NCBI RefSeq assembly: GCF_017916295.1
Contig: NZ_JAFMSS010000007.1
Span: 62,001 to 126,000 of the forward strand
Length of the DNA: 64,000 nt
Reading direction: 5' to 3'
Source of the DNA: Rubellimicrobium arenae
Lineage (GTDB): Bacteria; Pseudomonadota; Alphaproteobacteria; Rhodobacterales; Rhodobacteraceae
In this document: piece after piece, positions 52,342-60,927 of the stretch
Numbering within the stretch: position 1 is the stretch's first letter
Layout: each line of letters starts with the position of its first letter
Notes under the pieces: generated by a model
The model's database searches: none
What the model was told of the DNA's origin: nothing
What the model saw: the letters and a program-made list of their open reading frames with translations, nothing else
Position numbers and translations under genes: made by a program

Positions 52342-53628
52342 ATGACGCAACTCACCTTCCAGGACCTCGTCCCCCATGCGCCCGAGGGCCGCTTTGACGG
52401 GATCAACCGCCCCTACACGCCGGAAGACGTCGCCAAACTGCGCGGCTCGCTGACCATCCAGCACACGCTGGCCGAGCGGGGCGCGAACCGCCTGTGGAAG
52501 CAGCTCCACGAGGAGCCCTTCATCAACGCCCTCGGCGCCGTCACCGGCAACCAGGCGATGCAGCAGGTCCGCGCGGGGCTGAAGGCCATCTACCTGTCGG
52601 GCTGGCAGGTCGCGGCCGACGCCAACACGGCGGGCGCGATGTATCCGGACCAGTCGCTCTATCCGGCCAACGCCGCCCCCGAGCTCTGCCGCCGCATCAA
52701 CCGCACCCTGCGCCGCGCCGACGAGATCGAGGCCTCCGAAGGCAACGTCACCCGCGACTGGTACGTCCCCATCGTCGCCGACGCCGAGGCGGGCTTCGGC
52801 GGGCCGCTCAACTCCTTCGAGATCATGAAGGCCTTCATCGAGGCCGGCGCGGCGGGCGTCCACTTCGAGGACCAGCTCGCGAGCGAGAAGAAGTGCGGCC
52901 ACCTGGGCGGCAAGGTCCTGATCCCCACGGCGGCGCACGAGCGGAACCTCGTGGCGGCCCGTCTCGCCGCCGACGTGATGGGCGTGCCCACGATCACGGT
53001 CGCCCGGACGGACGCCGAATCCGCGCAGCTCATCACCTCGGACGTGGACGAGCGCGACCACCCCTTCATCGACCGCGAGAACCGCACGACCGAGGGCTTC
53101 TTCCGCCTCAAGCCCGGCACCGGCCTCGACCACTGCATCGCCCGTGGGCTGGCCTATGCCGAGATCGCGGACCTCCTGTGGTGGGAGACCTCGCACCCCG
53201 ACCTCGACGACGCCCGCAAGTTCGCAGAAGCCGTGCACGCGAAGTATCCGGGCAAGCTCCTCGCCTACAACTGCTCGCCGAGCTTCAACTGGAAGGCCAA
53301 GCTCGACGACGAGACCATCAAGAAGTTCCAGCGCGAGCTGGGCGCCATGGGCTACAAGTTCCAGTTCGTGACGCTGGCGGGCTTCCACTCCTTGAACCTG
53401 TCGATGTTCGAGCTGGCCGACGGCTACCGCGACCGCGGCATGGACGCCTATTCGGAGCTGCAGCAGCGCGAGTTCGCCGCGACCAAGCAGGGCTTCACCG
53501 CCGTGCGGCACCAGCGCGAGGTCGGGACCGGCTACTTCGACCTCGTCTCGACCACCATCACCCAGGGCAAGTCGTCCACGACCGCCATGGGCGAATCCAC
53601 CGAAACCGCCCAGTTCACCCACGCCTGA
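52342..53628 (+). CDS. aceA: Isocitrate lyase
   Basis: A 428-residue enzyme, usual length. The catalytic motif KKCGH is complete, with C185, in SEKKCGHLGGKVLIPTAAHE, and VARTDAESAQLITSDVDERD and YNCSPSFNWKAKLDD are family marks. It splits isocitrate into succinate and glyoxylate for growth on two-carbon compounds. AAGGAATG lies before the ATG. Malate synthase is not in the window. Control by the divergent ScfR-like regulator is expected. Confidence 0.96.
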   Translation: MTQLTFQDLVPHAPEGRFDGINRPYTPEDVAKLRGSLTIQHTLAERGANRLWKQLHEEPFINALGAVTGNQAMQQVRAGLKAIYLSGWQVAADANTAGAMYPDQSLYPANAAPELCRRINRTLRRADEIEASEGNVTRDWYVPIVADAEAGFGGPLNSFEIMKAFIEAGAAGVHFEDQLASEKKCGHLGGKVLIPTAAHERNLVAARLAADVMGVPTITVARTDAESAQLITSDVDERDHPFIDRENRTTEGFFRLKPGTGLDHCIARGLAYAEIADLLWWETSHPDLDDARKFAEAVHAKYPGKLLAYNCSPSFNWKAKLDDETIKKFQRELGAMGYKFQFVTLAGFHSLNLSMFELADGYRDRGMDAYSELQQREFAATKQGFTAVRHQREVGTGYFDLVSTTITQGKSSTTAMGESTETAQFTHA

Positions 53629-53645
53629 CTTAAGGAGGGCACGAG

Positions 53646-53870
53646 ATGTACGACATGACCCCCGAAGCGATGGAAGGCACGATGTCCCTGACCGAGCGCC
53701 AGATGGCCGGGATCGAGGCCGTGGCCGAGCAGCTGGGCCGCCTGAACGCGGCCATCCGCGAGGCGGTGGACGCCGGCCTTTCGGTCGAATTGCACCGCTC
53801 CGAGCGTTACCACTGCGGCGGCGGCTGCTGGGGCGACATGATGAAGCCCGTGATCGTGAAGTGCATCTGA
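53646..53870 (+). CDS. Small Cys-rich protein encoded after isocitrate lyase
   Basis: A 74-residue protein; AAGGAGGGCACGAG gives a strong ribosome site. The first part is a helix (MSLTERQMAGIEAVAEQLGR, LNAAIREAVDAGLSVELHRS); the end RYHCGGGCWGDMMKPVIVKC holds three Cys and a His that could bind a metal. It is 17 bases after aceA and so co-transcribed with it. No known function. Confidence 0.72.
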   Translation: MYDMTPEAMEGTMSLTERQMAGIEAVAEQLGRLNAAIREAVDAGLSVELHRSERYHCGGGCWGDMMKPVIVKCI

Positions 53871-53948
53871 CACGCCCGGGGGGCACCGCCATCCCAGCCC
53901 CGAGCTGTCCGTTGCGCTGAGGCCCAGGGGTGTGCATCGCTGGTCGTC

Positions 53949-54515
53949 ATGACCCGCGACGCACGCCCCTGGTTCGTTTCCCTTCTGATCGTGGCGGCCT
54001 CGGCTGCCTGGCTCCTGGCGGACGGGCGCGCGCCGATCGCGCCCTCGGGCCGGATCCTCCTGTGGTACGACGACCCTTGGGGACCGGAAGGGTCGCAGCA
54101 CCTGTTCGACTGGTACTCGCCCAGCCACCTGATCCACGGGCTCATCTTCTACGCCGTGCTCGCCCTCGGGGCGCGGCGGCTTGGGGTCGGGTGGCGGTTC
54201 GCCCTCGCCACCCTGGTCGAATGCGCCTGGGAACTGGCCGAGAACTCCGACGCGGTGATCGAACGCTACCGGACGGCGACCGTGTCCAGGGACTATCTCG
54301 GGGACACGGTCCTCAACTCGGTCATGGACGTGGCCTGCATGGGATTCGGCTTCTGGCTCGCGCGGAGGCTTCCTGTCTGGGCGTCCGTCCTCCTCGCGTT
54401 GGGCCTCGAGGCCTTCACCGTCTGGATGATCCGCGACGGGCTCGCGCTCAATGTGCTGATGCTGCTCTGGCCCCTGGGGGCCGTGCGCGACTGGCAGGCG
54501 GCGGTCGCCGGCTAG
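53949..54515 (+). CDS. UPF0314/DUF2585 family membrane protein
   Basis: A 188-residue inner-membrane protein of about five helices. The family mark is WYSPSHLIHGLIFYA, with LVECAWELAENSDAVIERYR and RDYLGDTVLNSVMDVACMG following. The family is found in alphaproteobacteria and has no known role. It ends overlapping the SDR gene by 4 bases in convergent order. Confidence 0.9.
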   Translation: MTRDARPWFVSLLIVAASAAWLLADGRAPIAPSGRILLWYDDPWGPEGSQHLFDWYSPSHLIHGLIFYAVLALGARRLGVGWRFALATLVECAWELAENSDAVIERYRTATVSRDYLGDTVLNSVMDVACMGFGFWLARRLPVWASVLLALGLEAFTVWMIRDGLALNVLMLLWPLGAVRDWQAAVAG

Positions 54516-55267
54516 GCGGCCCGCATCATGCCCTTGAACAGGTCGTCCCGCACGTCGAGCAGCACCTCCTCGCGCCCGCGGTTCCCGGCGGCGCACAGCC
54601 AGGCCAGGACCGAGGCGGGCACCTCGGGATGCACGAGGTCGGCCTGCGGGATCCTGGAGATGGGGTTCAGGCCCGCCTCCCGGATCTCGGCCTGCATGGC
54701 GGTGTCGGTGGGCGGGATGCCGACGAAACGGGCGTGGACGCCGCGCGGCGACAGCTCCAGGTCCTGCATCAGGGTCAGCATCCGCGCCGCGGCCTTGGAG
54801 GTGCAGTAGGCGGTCCAGCCCTCCATGGCCTTGGTCGCCGCGCCGGTCCCGGCGTTTAGGATGAGGCCCTTTGATTCTTCAAGGAAGGGCAGGCAGGCCA
54901 TCGTCACGCGGTGGAGCCCGATGGCGTTGACCTCGAAGGCGGGGCGCAGCTCGTCCGCGGTGAGTTCCGACAGCGGCCGGATCGTCGAGATCAGGCCGGC
55001 GTTGTTCACCAGCACGTCGAGCCCGCCCAGCGCCTCGCGCACCCGGGCCGCCGCCTCCCCCACCGAGGCGTCGTCGGTCACGTCCAGGGGCACGGCCTGC
55101 GCCCCTTGGGGCAGCGGTTCGCTCCCGTCATGCACGCCGGCCACGACGCGGGCGCCGCGTTCCACCAGCACGCGGACCAGGGCGGCGCCGATGCCGCGCC
55201 CGGCGCCGGTCACGAACACGCGCCGTCCGGACAGGTCGGGAACGGGAATGGGATGCAGATCGAACAT
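54512..55267 (-). CDS. SDR family oxidoreductase
   Basis: A 251-residue classical SDR: TGAGRGIGAALVRVLVERGA (cofactor), LVNNAGLIST, and the active site YCTSK (Tyr, Lys) after a segment LILNAGTGAATKAM where the usual Ser is replaced by a Thr/Gly context. It is divergent from the dehydratase operon at 55369 and shares the operator region, so it likely oxidises the sugar that the operon then dehydrates. Confidence 0.88.
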   Translation of the reverse strand: MFDLHPIPVPDLSGRRVFVTGAGRGIGAALVRVLVERGARVVAGVHDGSEPLPQGAQAVPLDVTDDASVGEAAARVREALGGLDVLVNNAGLISTIRPLSELTADELRPAFEVNAIGLHRVTMACLPFLEESKGLILNAGTGAATKAMEGWTAYCTSKAAARMLTLMQDLELSPRGVHARFVGIPPTDTAMQAEIREAGLNPISRIPQADLVHPEVPASVLAWLCAAGNRGREEVLLDVRDDLFKGMMRAA

Positions 55268-55272
55268 TTCTC

Positions 55273-55301
55273 TTGACCCCGGCTGGCTAGGGAACGCTAA
55301 T
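55273..55301 (+). promoter_or_regulatory. Promoter of the dehydratase/rhamnose-type ABC operon
   Basis: TTGACC at 55273-55278, 17 bases, then GCTAAT at 55296-55301. The predicted transcription start falls in the inverted repeat at 55299-55315, so a bound repressor would block it. The ATG it serves is at 55369. Confidence 0.6.
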
Positions 55302-55315
55302 TGGCCTGACCAATT
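55299..55315. promoter_or_regulatory. Inverted repeat operator, likely for the FadR-type regulator at 62902
   Basis: AATTGG-CCTGA-CCAATT is an inverted repeat with 6-base arms and a 5-base spacer. Its centre TTGGCCTGACCAA resembles the TGGTnnnACCA sites of FadR-subfamily GntR proteins. It lies between the divergent SDR and dehydratase genes. Confidence 0.65.
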
Positions 55316-55368
55316 CGATACGACGCGGGAGGAGCCCTGTCAAAGGGATCGCGTCAGGGGAGGATCAT

Positions 55369-56496
55369 ATGACCCGCATCGCGCGGATCGAGCCCATTCA
55401 CATCGCCTATCCGGATCCGAACGACTTCAACACGACGCGGCGCACCGTGCTCGTCAGGGTCGAGACCTCGGACGGCGTGGTCGGCTGGGGCGAGTGCATC
55501 GCCATGTGGCCCGAGGCCTGCAACGCCGTCTGCACCGTCATCACCGAAGGATTCCTGCCGCTGCTGCGGGACCACGAGGCCGAGGACATCGACGGCGCCT
55601 GGACCATGATGCGGCGCCACGTCTTCTGGTATGGCGAAGGGGGCATCGCCTCGCTCGCCATCTCGGGCATCGACATGGCGCTCTGGGACATCCGCGGCAA
55701 GGTCGCGGGCAAGCCGCTCTACGAACTCTTCGGCGGCCTCCGGCAGGACCGGCTGCTCGCCAATGCGTCCGCCCACGTCAACAAGAAGGGCATGGACGCC
55801 TGCGTGGAGGAGGTGGCGGGCTTCTTCGCCGCCGGGTTCCGATCGACCAAGCTGGGCTTTGCCAAGAAGGGCGAATCCAACATCGGCGGCGATCCGGACA
55901 CGGACGTGGAATTCGTGCGGCGCCTGCGCGAACGGCTCGGCCCAGACGCGGGCATCCTGATCGACATCGGCAACGGCGTGCGCTGGGACGCGGACACCGC
56001 CATCAGCGTGGCGAACCGCATGGCCGAATCCGGCATCGGCTGGTACGAGGAGCCGCTCTATCCGACGGACGACGCGGGCTACCGCAAGCTGCGCGCCTCG
56101 ACCTCGCTCCGGCTCGCCTCCGGGGAGCGGGAGTTCACCGAGGCCGGCTACCGGCGTCAGATGGAGTTCATCCAGGCCATCGACGTCTATGGCGTGGACC
56201 CGGCGCGGGTGGAGGGGATCACCGGCTTCCGCAAGGTGGACGCGCTCTGCACGCAGTACGGCAAGACCATCAACGCCCATGCCTGGTCGACGGCCATCAC
56301 GACGGCGGCGTCCCTGCACCTGTCGCTCGCCTCGCCCAACGCCGAGATCTTCGAGTTCAAGCCCTTCCCGGTCGTCGTGCAGGACGAGATCGTGACCGAG
56401 AAGATCTGGCACCGCGACGGCTGGGCCTATCCGCTGACCGGCCCCGGCCTCGGCATCGAGGTGCGCGAGGACGTGGTGAGGAGGATCGCGGCGTGA
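55369..56496 (+). CDS. Mandelate racemase-type sugar acid dehydratase
   Basis: A 375-residue enolase-superfamily enzyme with the mandelate racemase set: K161 (STKLGFAKKG), metal ligands D199 (IDIGNG), E227 or E228 (WYEEPLYP) and E253 (ASGERE), and the dyad D277 (YGVDPARVEG) with H304 (NAHAWST). Enzymes of this type dehydrate sugar acids such as rhamnonate, fuconate or gluconate. It opens a long operon with a rhamnose-type ABC importer, so a 6-deoxyhexonate or related sugar acid is a fair guess. Confidence 0.9.
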   Translation: MTRIARIEPIHIAYPDPNDFNTTRRTVLVRVETSDGVVGWGECIAMWPEACNAVCTVITEGFLPLLRDHEAEDIDGAWTMMRRHVFWYGEGGIASLAISGIDMALWDIRGKVAGKPLYELFGGLRQDRLLANASAHVNKKGMDACVEEVAGFFAAGFRSTKLGFAKKGESNIGGDPDTDVEFVRRLRERLGPDAGILIDIGNGVRWDADTAISVANRMAESGIGWYEEPLYPTDDAGYRKLRASTSLRLASGEREFTEAGYRRQMEFIQAIDVYGVDPARVEGITGFRKVDALCTQYGKTINAHAWSTAITTAASLHLSLASPNAEIFEFKPFPVVVQDEIVTEKIWHRDGWAYPLTGPGLGIEVREDVVRRIAA

Positions 56497-56527
56497 GGCC
56501 CGCCACCCCCATCGCGAGGAGAGCGGC

Positions 56528-57304
56528 GTGAGCACGCGCTGGGGCCTGACGCGGCCGACCGAGGCGGACATCCGCCAAGGCGGCTTCTCGACCCCTTGGG
56601 ACGCGCCGACAATCCCGCCGTTCCCCTTCCGCTTCCGCAACGCCGAGATCCTGACGCTCTACTGGCGCACCGACCCCGAGGCGCTGGCCTTCCTGTTGCC
56701 GCCGCCCCTCGAGCCCATGGGCGACGTGGCCTGCGTCCACATCTACCGCATGACCGACACCGACTGGCTGGGCCCCTATGGCGAGGCCAACGTGATGTTC
56801 GGCGCCCGGCTCGGCGACCGCGAGGGGGCCTACTCGCCCTATCTCGCGCTCTCCTCTGAGGTGGGTGTCGCGCATGGGCGCGAGATCCATGGTCAGCCCA
56901 AGAAGCTGGCGAACCCGACGCTGGACATGCGCGGCGACCTCCTGGTCGGCCGGATCGAGCGGAACGGCATCGACGTGCTGACCGGGACGCTGCCCTACAA
57001 GCAGCGGGCCGTGGGGGCCGAGGCGCTGAAGCCCTTCTTCGATTTCGCCACGAACCTGAACCTCAAGGCGGTGGACCACATCGACGGACGGCCCGCCATC
57101 CGCCAGATCACCTCGCGCCGTCTGTCCGAGGTCACGGTCCATGAAGCCTGGACTGGCCCCTGCACCGTGGAGCTTCGGCCCAACGCGCAGCTGCCCGTGT
57201 TCCGCCTGCCGGTCGTGGAGCCGCTCCTGGGGTTCTTCTGGCGCGCGGACTTCACCCTCGTCCCGGGCGAGATCATCCACGATTATCTTGCGGAGGCCGC
57301 ATGA
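56528..57304 (+). CDS. Acetoacetate decarboxylase family protein
   Basis: A 258-residue protein of the acetoacetate decarboxylase fold. The Schiff-base region HGREIHGQPKKLANP keeps the two adjacent lysines (K125, K126). GTG start after GAGGAGAG. Family members may decarboxylate 3-oxo acids, or act as aldolase-dehydratases. It lies between a dehydratase and a 2-hydroxyacid dehydrogenase, so it probably acts on a keto acid of that pathway. Its stop overlaps the next start (ATGA). Confidence 0.87.
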   Translation: MSTRWGLTRPTEADIRQGGFSTPWDAPTIPPFPFRFRNAEILTLYWRTDPEALAFLLPPPLEPMGDVACVHIYRMTDTDWLGPYGEANVMFGARLGDREGAYSPYLALSSEVGVAHGREIHGQPKKLANPTLDMRGDLLVGRIERNGIDVLTGTLPYKQRAVGAEALKPFFDFATNLNLKAVDHIDGRPAIRQITSRRLSEVTVHEAWTGPCTVELRPNAQLPVFRLPVVEPLLGFFWRADFTLVPGEIIHDYLAEAA

Positions 57305-58254
57305 AGGTCGTCGTCACCGACCGCACCTTTCCCACTCTCGACCAGGAGGAACGGGCCGCCCGCGAGGGCGGGGCGGAGTTCGCCGCCCATCAGGCCAAGA
57401 CCGCCGAGGAGGTGGCGGAGGTCGTCGCGGGCGCGCACGTCGCGCTCGTCCAGTTCGCGCCCTTCACCGAGGCGGCGGCGCGGGCGATGGCCCCCGGCGG
57501 CACGGTCATTCGCTATGGCGTGGGCTACGACAACATCGACCTTGGGGCGACCAGGGCGGCGGGGCTGCGCGTGGGCTACGTCCCCGACTACTGCGCCGAC
57601 GAGGTGGCCGAGCATACGACAGCCATGGCTCTGGCGATGCTGCGCAAGCTGCCGCAGCTCGATGCGTCGGTGCGCACCGGGGAATGGGCGGCGGTCAAGG
57701 TGTCCCGGCCGCTCAAGCCCTTTGCTGAGACGGTGTTCGGCTTCTTTGGCTTGGGCCAGATTGGGCGGGCGGTGCTGGGACGGCTGCGGGGCTTCGGCTT
57801 CCGCTTTGCCGCGTCGGACCCCGGCCTGTCGGCGGCGGACGCCGGATCGCTGGGCGTGGAGCTGATGAGCGCCGAGGACCTGCTGCGGCGGGCCGACGTC
57901 ATCTCGCTCCATGCGCCCGCGACGGCGCAGACGCGCGGCTACTTCAACACGGAGCGGCTGCGGACCATGCAGCCGCATGCCATCCTCATCAACTCGGCCC
58001 GCGGGCAACTGATCGACGAGAACGACCTCGCCGCGGCGCTGCGGGACGGAACGGTCGGGGGCGCTGCGCTCGATGTCTTCGGGACCGAGCCGCTGCCCCC
58101 CGACTCCCCCCTGCGGAGCGCGCCGAACTGCCTGCTGACCCCGCACGCCGCCTGGTACTCGGACGCCGCGATCGGGCGGCTGCAGGGCCTCGTGGCCGAG
58201 GACGTCACCCGCGCGCTGAACGGAGAGGGGCCGCGCAAGCCGGTCCCCGGCTGA
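57301..58254 (+). CDS. D-isomer-specific 2-hydroxyacid dehydrogenase (CtBP-like)
   Basis: A 317-residue NAD-dependent dehydrogenase. The nucleotide motif is FGLGQIGRAVLGRL; the catalytic trio is Arg in NSARGQLIDE, Glu in VFGTEPLPPDS and His in LLTPHAAWYSD. The last is typical of the C-terminal-binding-protein branch. It reduces keto acids or oxidises 2-hydroxy acids in the same pathway as the two genes before it. Confidence 0.9.
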   Translation: MKVVVTDRTFPTLDQEERAAREGGAEFAAHQAKTAEEVAEVVAGAHVALVQFAPFTEAAARAMAPGGTVIRYGVGYDNIDLGATRAAGLRVGYVPDYCADEVAEHTTAMALAMLRKLPQLDASVRTGEWAAVKVSRPLKPFAETVFGFFGLGQIGRAVLGRLRGFGFRFAASDPGLSAADAGSLGVELMSAEDLLRRADVISLHAPATAQTRGYFNTERLRTMQPHAILINSARGQLIDENDLAAALRDGTVGGAALDVFGTEPLPPDSPLRSAPNCLLTPHAAWYSDAAIGRLQGLVAEDVTRALNGEGPRKPVPG

Positions 58255-58262
58255 GTGGGTTT

Positions 58263-58299
58263 CCGGGCGCGGGGCAGGGAGGGAGACCCCGCCGCCCGG
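58263..58299 (+). terminator. Hairpin upstream of the rhamnose-type binding-protein gene
   Basis: CCGGGCGCGGGG (58263-58274) pairs with CCCCGCCGCCCGG (58287-58299) with one bulge, in the 77-base gap between the 2-hydroxyacid dehydrogenase and the binding-protein gene. It may end part of the upstream transcript or protect the 5-prime end of a processed binding-protein mRNA. Confidence 0.6.
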
Positions 58300-58331
58300 T
58301 TCAGATCAAGAACCCCTCCGGGAGGAATGAC

Positions 58332-59369
58332 ATGTTCAAGACGCTGGGCCTCGCGGCCCTCCTGGCAAGCTGCGCGACGCTGGCGCTGGCCCAGGCCAAG
58401 ACCATCGAGCCCGGCCAGGACTCCGGCGGCATGGTGCTCCTGCCCAAGTTCCTGGGCATCCTGGTGTTCGAACAGGCGCACGAAGGCGCGCAGGAGGCCC
58501 ATGACGAGCTTCAGGACAAGGGCGAGCTGCAGTTCCTGGGCCCGACGCCCGAGAATTCCGTCGCGGGCCAGATCGAGATCATGACCACCGCCGGCACGCA
58601 GGGGGTCGGCGCCGTGATGCTGTCCAACAACGCGGGCGACCAGATCGTCCCGGCCGCGCAGGCCGCCGCGCAGGCGGGCACCAAGGTCGTGACCTGGGAC
58701 AGCCCGATCCCGAACGGCGAGGGCGAGAGCGTCTTCGTGGCCCAGGTGGACTTCGAGCAGACCGGCCGCGTCATGGCCGACATGGCCTACGACATCATGG
58801 GCGGCGAAGGGCAGTTCGCGATCCTGTCCGCCTCGCCGGACGCGGCCAACCAGAACGCCTGGATCGCCTCACTGGAGAAGGTGCTGGGCGAGGACGAGAA
58901 ATACGCGAACCTAGAGATGGTCGAGACCGTCTACGGCAACGACCAGTCCGAGGAGAGCTACAACCGCGCCCTCGCCCTGGTGGACAGCCATCCCGACCTG
59001 AAGCTCATCATGGCGCCGACCACCGTCGGCATCCAGGCGGCGGCCAAGGCCATGCAGGACGAAGGGCTTTGCGAGCAGGTCAAGGTCTCGGGCCTGGGGC
59101 TGCCGGCCGAGATGGTCAGCTACACCCTGAACGGCTGCGCGCCGCAGTTCGCGCTCTGGGACTTCCGGGACCTTGGGTATCTGACGACCTACGTGGCCTA
59201 CGGGCTCGCCACCGGGCAGCTGACCGGCGAGGTCGGCGAGCAGTTCACCGCCGGGCGCATGGGCGACTACACCATCGAGGCCGATCCGGGCCGCGAGGGG
59301 GCCAGGCGCGTCCTGATGGGACCATTCACCGTCTACAACAAGGACAACGTCGAGGCCGCCGCGAAGTGA
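58332..59369 (+). CDS. ABC sugar-binding protein, rhamnose type (RhaS-like)
   Basis: A 345-residue periplasmic binding protein. The N-terminus is a signal peptide (MFKTLGLAALLASCATLALA); LASC could also act as a lipobox. The mature protein shows the CUT2 binding-protein pattern with VTWDSPIPNGEGESVFVAQV and MAPTTVGIQAAAKAMQDEGL, close to rhamnose-type proteins. GGGAGGAA precedes the ATG. Hairpins lie on both sides of the gene. Confidence 0.9.
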   Translation: MFKTLGLAALLASCATLALAQAKTIEPGQDSGGMVLLPKFLGILVFEQAHEGAQEAHDELQDKGELQFLGPTPENSVAGQIEIMTTAGTQGVGAVMLSNNAGDQIVPAAQAAAQAGTKVVTWDSPIPNGEGESVFVAQVDFEQTGRVMADMAYDIMGGEGQFAILSASPDAANQNAWIASLEKVLGEDEKYANLEMVETVYGNDQSEESYNRALALVDSHPDLKLIMAPTTVGIQAAAKAMQDEGLCEQVKVSGLGLPAEMVSYTLNGCAPQFALWDFRDLGYLTTYVAYGLATGQLTGEVGEQFTAGRMGDYTIEADPGREGARRVLMGPFTVYNKDNVEAAAK

Positions 59370-59381
59370 CGCGGCCCCGGG

Positions 59382-59399
59382 CGGCCCACCCCTGGGCCG
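59382..59399 (+). terminator. Hairpin after the rhamnose-type binding-protein gene
   Basis: CGGCCCA (59382-59388) pairs with TGGGCCG (59393-59399) around a CCCC loop, 12 bases after the stop codon and followed by a pyrimidine-rich stretch. It sits before the ATPase gene, like the hairpin after the other CUT2 binding-protein gene, and may lower read-through. Confidence 0.6.
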
Positions 59400-59424
59400 T
59401 CCCTTTCCTTGCCGGAGCCATCCC

Positions 59425-60927
59425 ATGGCCGTTCCCGTTCTCGCCTTGCGCGACGTGTCCAAGTCCTTCGGCGCGACCCAGGCCCTGTCCGGCATGACGC
59501 TGGAGCTGTTCCCGGGCGAGGTGCACGCCGTGGTGGGCGAGAACGGCGCGGGCAAGTCCACCATGATCAAGATCATGACCGGCGTGCACGAGCCCACCTC
59601 CGGCACCGTGGAGGTGGACGGCCAGCCCGTGACTCTCTCCGGCCCGCGCGGGGCGAGGACCCGGGGCATCAGCGCCATCTACCAGGAGCCGATGGTCTTT
59701 CCCGACCTCGACGTCGCCGAGAACATCTTCATCTCCGCGACCGACCTGGGCCTCGTGCAGCGCAAGGGGCTCCTGCGCGAAAAGGCGTCGCAGCTGATCG
59801 CCCGGATCGGCATGGGGCTCGACCCCGACCGGGTGGCAAGCGGCCTGACGCTGGCCGAGCAGCAGGCCGTGGAGATCGCCCGCGCGCTGAGCCAGGATGT
59901 CCGCGTCCTCATCATGGACGAGCCGACGGCCTCGCTGTCGGCGCACGAGGCGGGGGAGCTGCGCCGGATCGCGAAGGGCCTGGCCGCCGAAGGCGTGGCG
60001 GTCGTCTACATCTCGCACCGGCTGGAGGAGATCTTCGATATCGCGCACCGGGTGACGGTGATCCGCGACGGCCGGCACATCTCCACCCGGCCCATCGCCG
60101 AGGTCACGCCCGACGGCATGATCGCCGAGATGGTGGGCCGCGAGGTCGGCAATTACTTCCGCAAGGACGAAAGCCACGCCACGCCCGAGGTGCTGCTGTC
60201 GGTGCGCGGCCTGTCCCAGGAGGACGTCTACGAGGGCGTCTCCTTCGACATCCACCGGGGCGAGGTCCTGTGCATGGCGGGCCTGATCGGCGCGCGGCGC
60301 ACCGACGTCGCGCTGTCGCTGTTCGGCATCCACCCGGCGACCGGCGGCACGATCCACTGGAAGGGGCAGGAGGTGCGGATCGCCTCCCCGCGCGAGGCGA
60401 TGGCGCTGGGCCTCGCCTACGTGTCCGAGGACCGGCGCAAGCTCGGCCTCGCCATGCCGCTGTCGATCCGGTCGAACGTCACGCTCGCCACGCTGGGCAA
60501 GGTGCTGACGCGCTGGGGCCTCCTGCGCGAGGGGCGGGAACGGGCGGTGACACAGGGCTACCGCGAGCGGCTCAACATCCGCATGGCCGACGCCGACACG
60601 CCGGTAGGCAAGCTGTCGGGCGGCAACCAGCAGAAGGTCATGCTGGCCAAGTGGCTGGAAACGAACCCTGCGCTCCTCATCTTCGACGAGCCGACGCGCG
60701 GCATCGACGTGGGCGCCAAGGCCGAGGTCCACGACCTCATCCGTCAGTTCGTGCGGGCGGGGGGCGCGGCGCTCGTGATCTCATCGGACCTGCCCGAGGT
60801 GCTGGCGCTGGGCGACCGCATCCTTGTCATGCGCGAAGGGCGGCAGATGGGCATCGTCCCGCACGAGGACGCCTCGCAGGAGGCGATCATGCGCCTCGCC
60901 ACCGGGCAGGAAAGGGCCGCCGCATGA
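59425..60927 (+). CDS. ABC sugar importer ATPase (CUT2, two domains)
   Basis: A 500-residue ATPase with two ABC domains, as in RbsA and the rhamnose importer. The first has Walker A GENGAGKST, signature-like LTLAEQQAVEIARA and VLIMDEPTASLS; the second has a degenerate Walker A (GLIGARRTD) and an intact LSGGNQQKVMLAKW. It energises the two permeases that follow; its stop overlaps the next start (ATGA). Confidence 0.94.
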   Translation: MAVPVLALRDVSKSFGATQALSGMTLELFPGEVHAVVGENGAGKSTMIKIMTGVHEPTSGTVEVDGQPVTLSGPRGARTRGISAIYQEPMVFPDLDVAENIFISATDLGLVQRKGLLREKASQLIARIGMGLDPDRVASGLTLAEQQAVEIARALSQDVRVLIMDEPTASLSAHEAGELRRIAKGLAAEGVAVVYISHRLEEIFDIAHRVTVIRDGRHISTRPIAEVTPDGMIAEMVGREVGNYFRKDESHATPEVLLSVRGLSQEDVYEGVSFDIHRGEVLCMAGLIGARRTDVALSLFGIHPATGGTIHWKGQEVRIASPREAMALGLAYVSEDRRKLGLAMPLSIRSNVTLATLGKVLTRWGLLREGRERAVTQGYRERLNIRMADADTPVGKLSGGNQQKVMLAKWLETNPALLIFDEPTRGIDVGAKAEVHDLIRQFVRAGGAALVISSDLPEVLALGDRILVMREGRQMGIVPHEDASQEAIMRLATGQERAAA

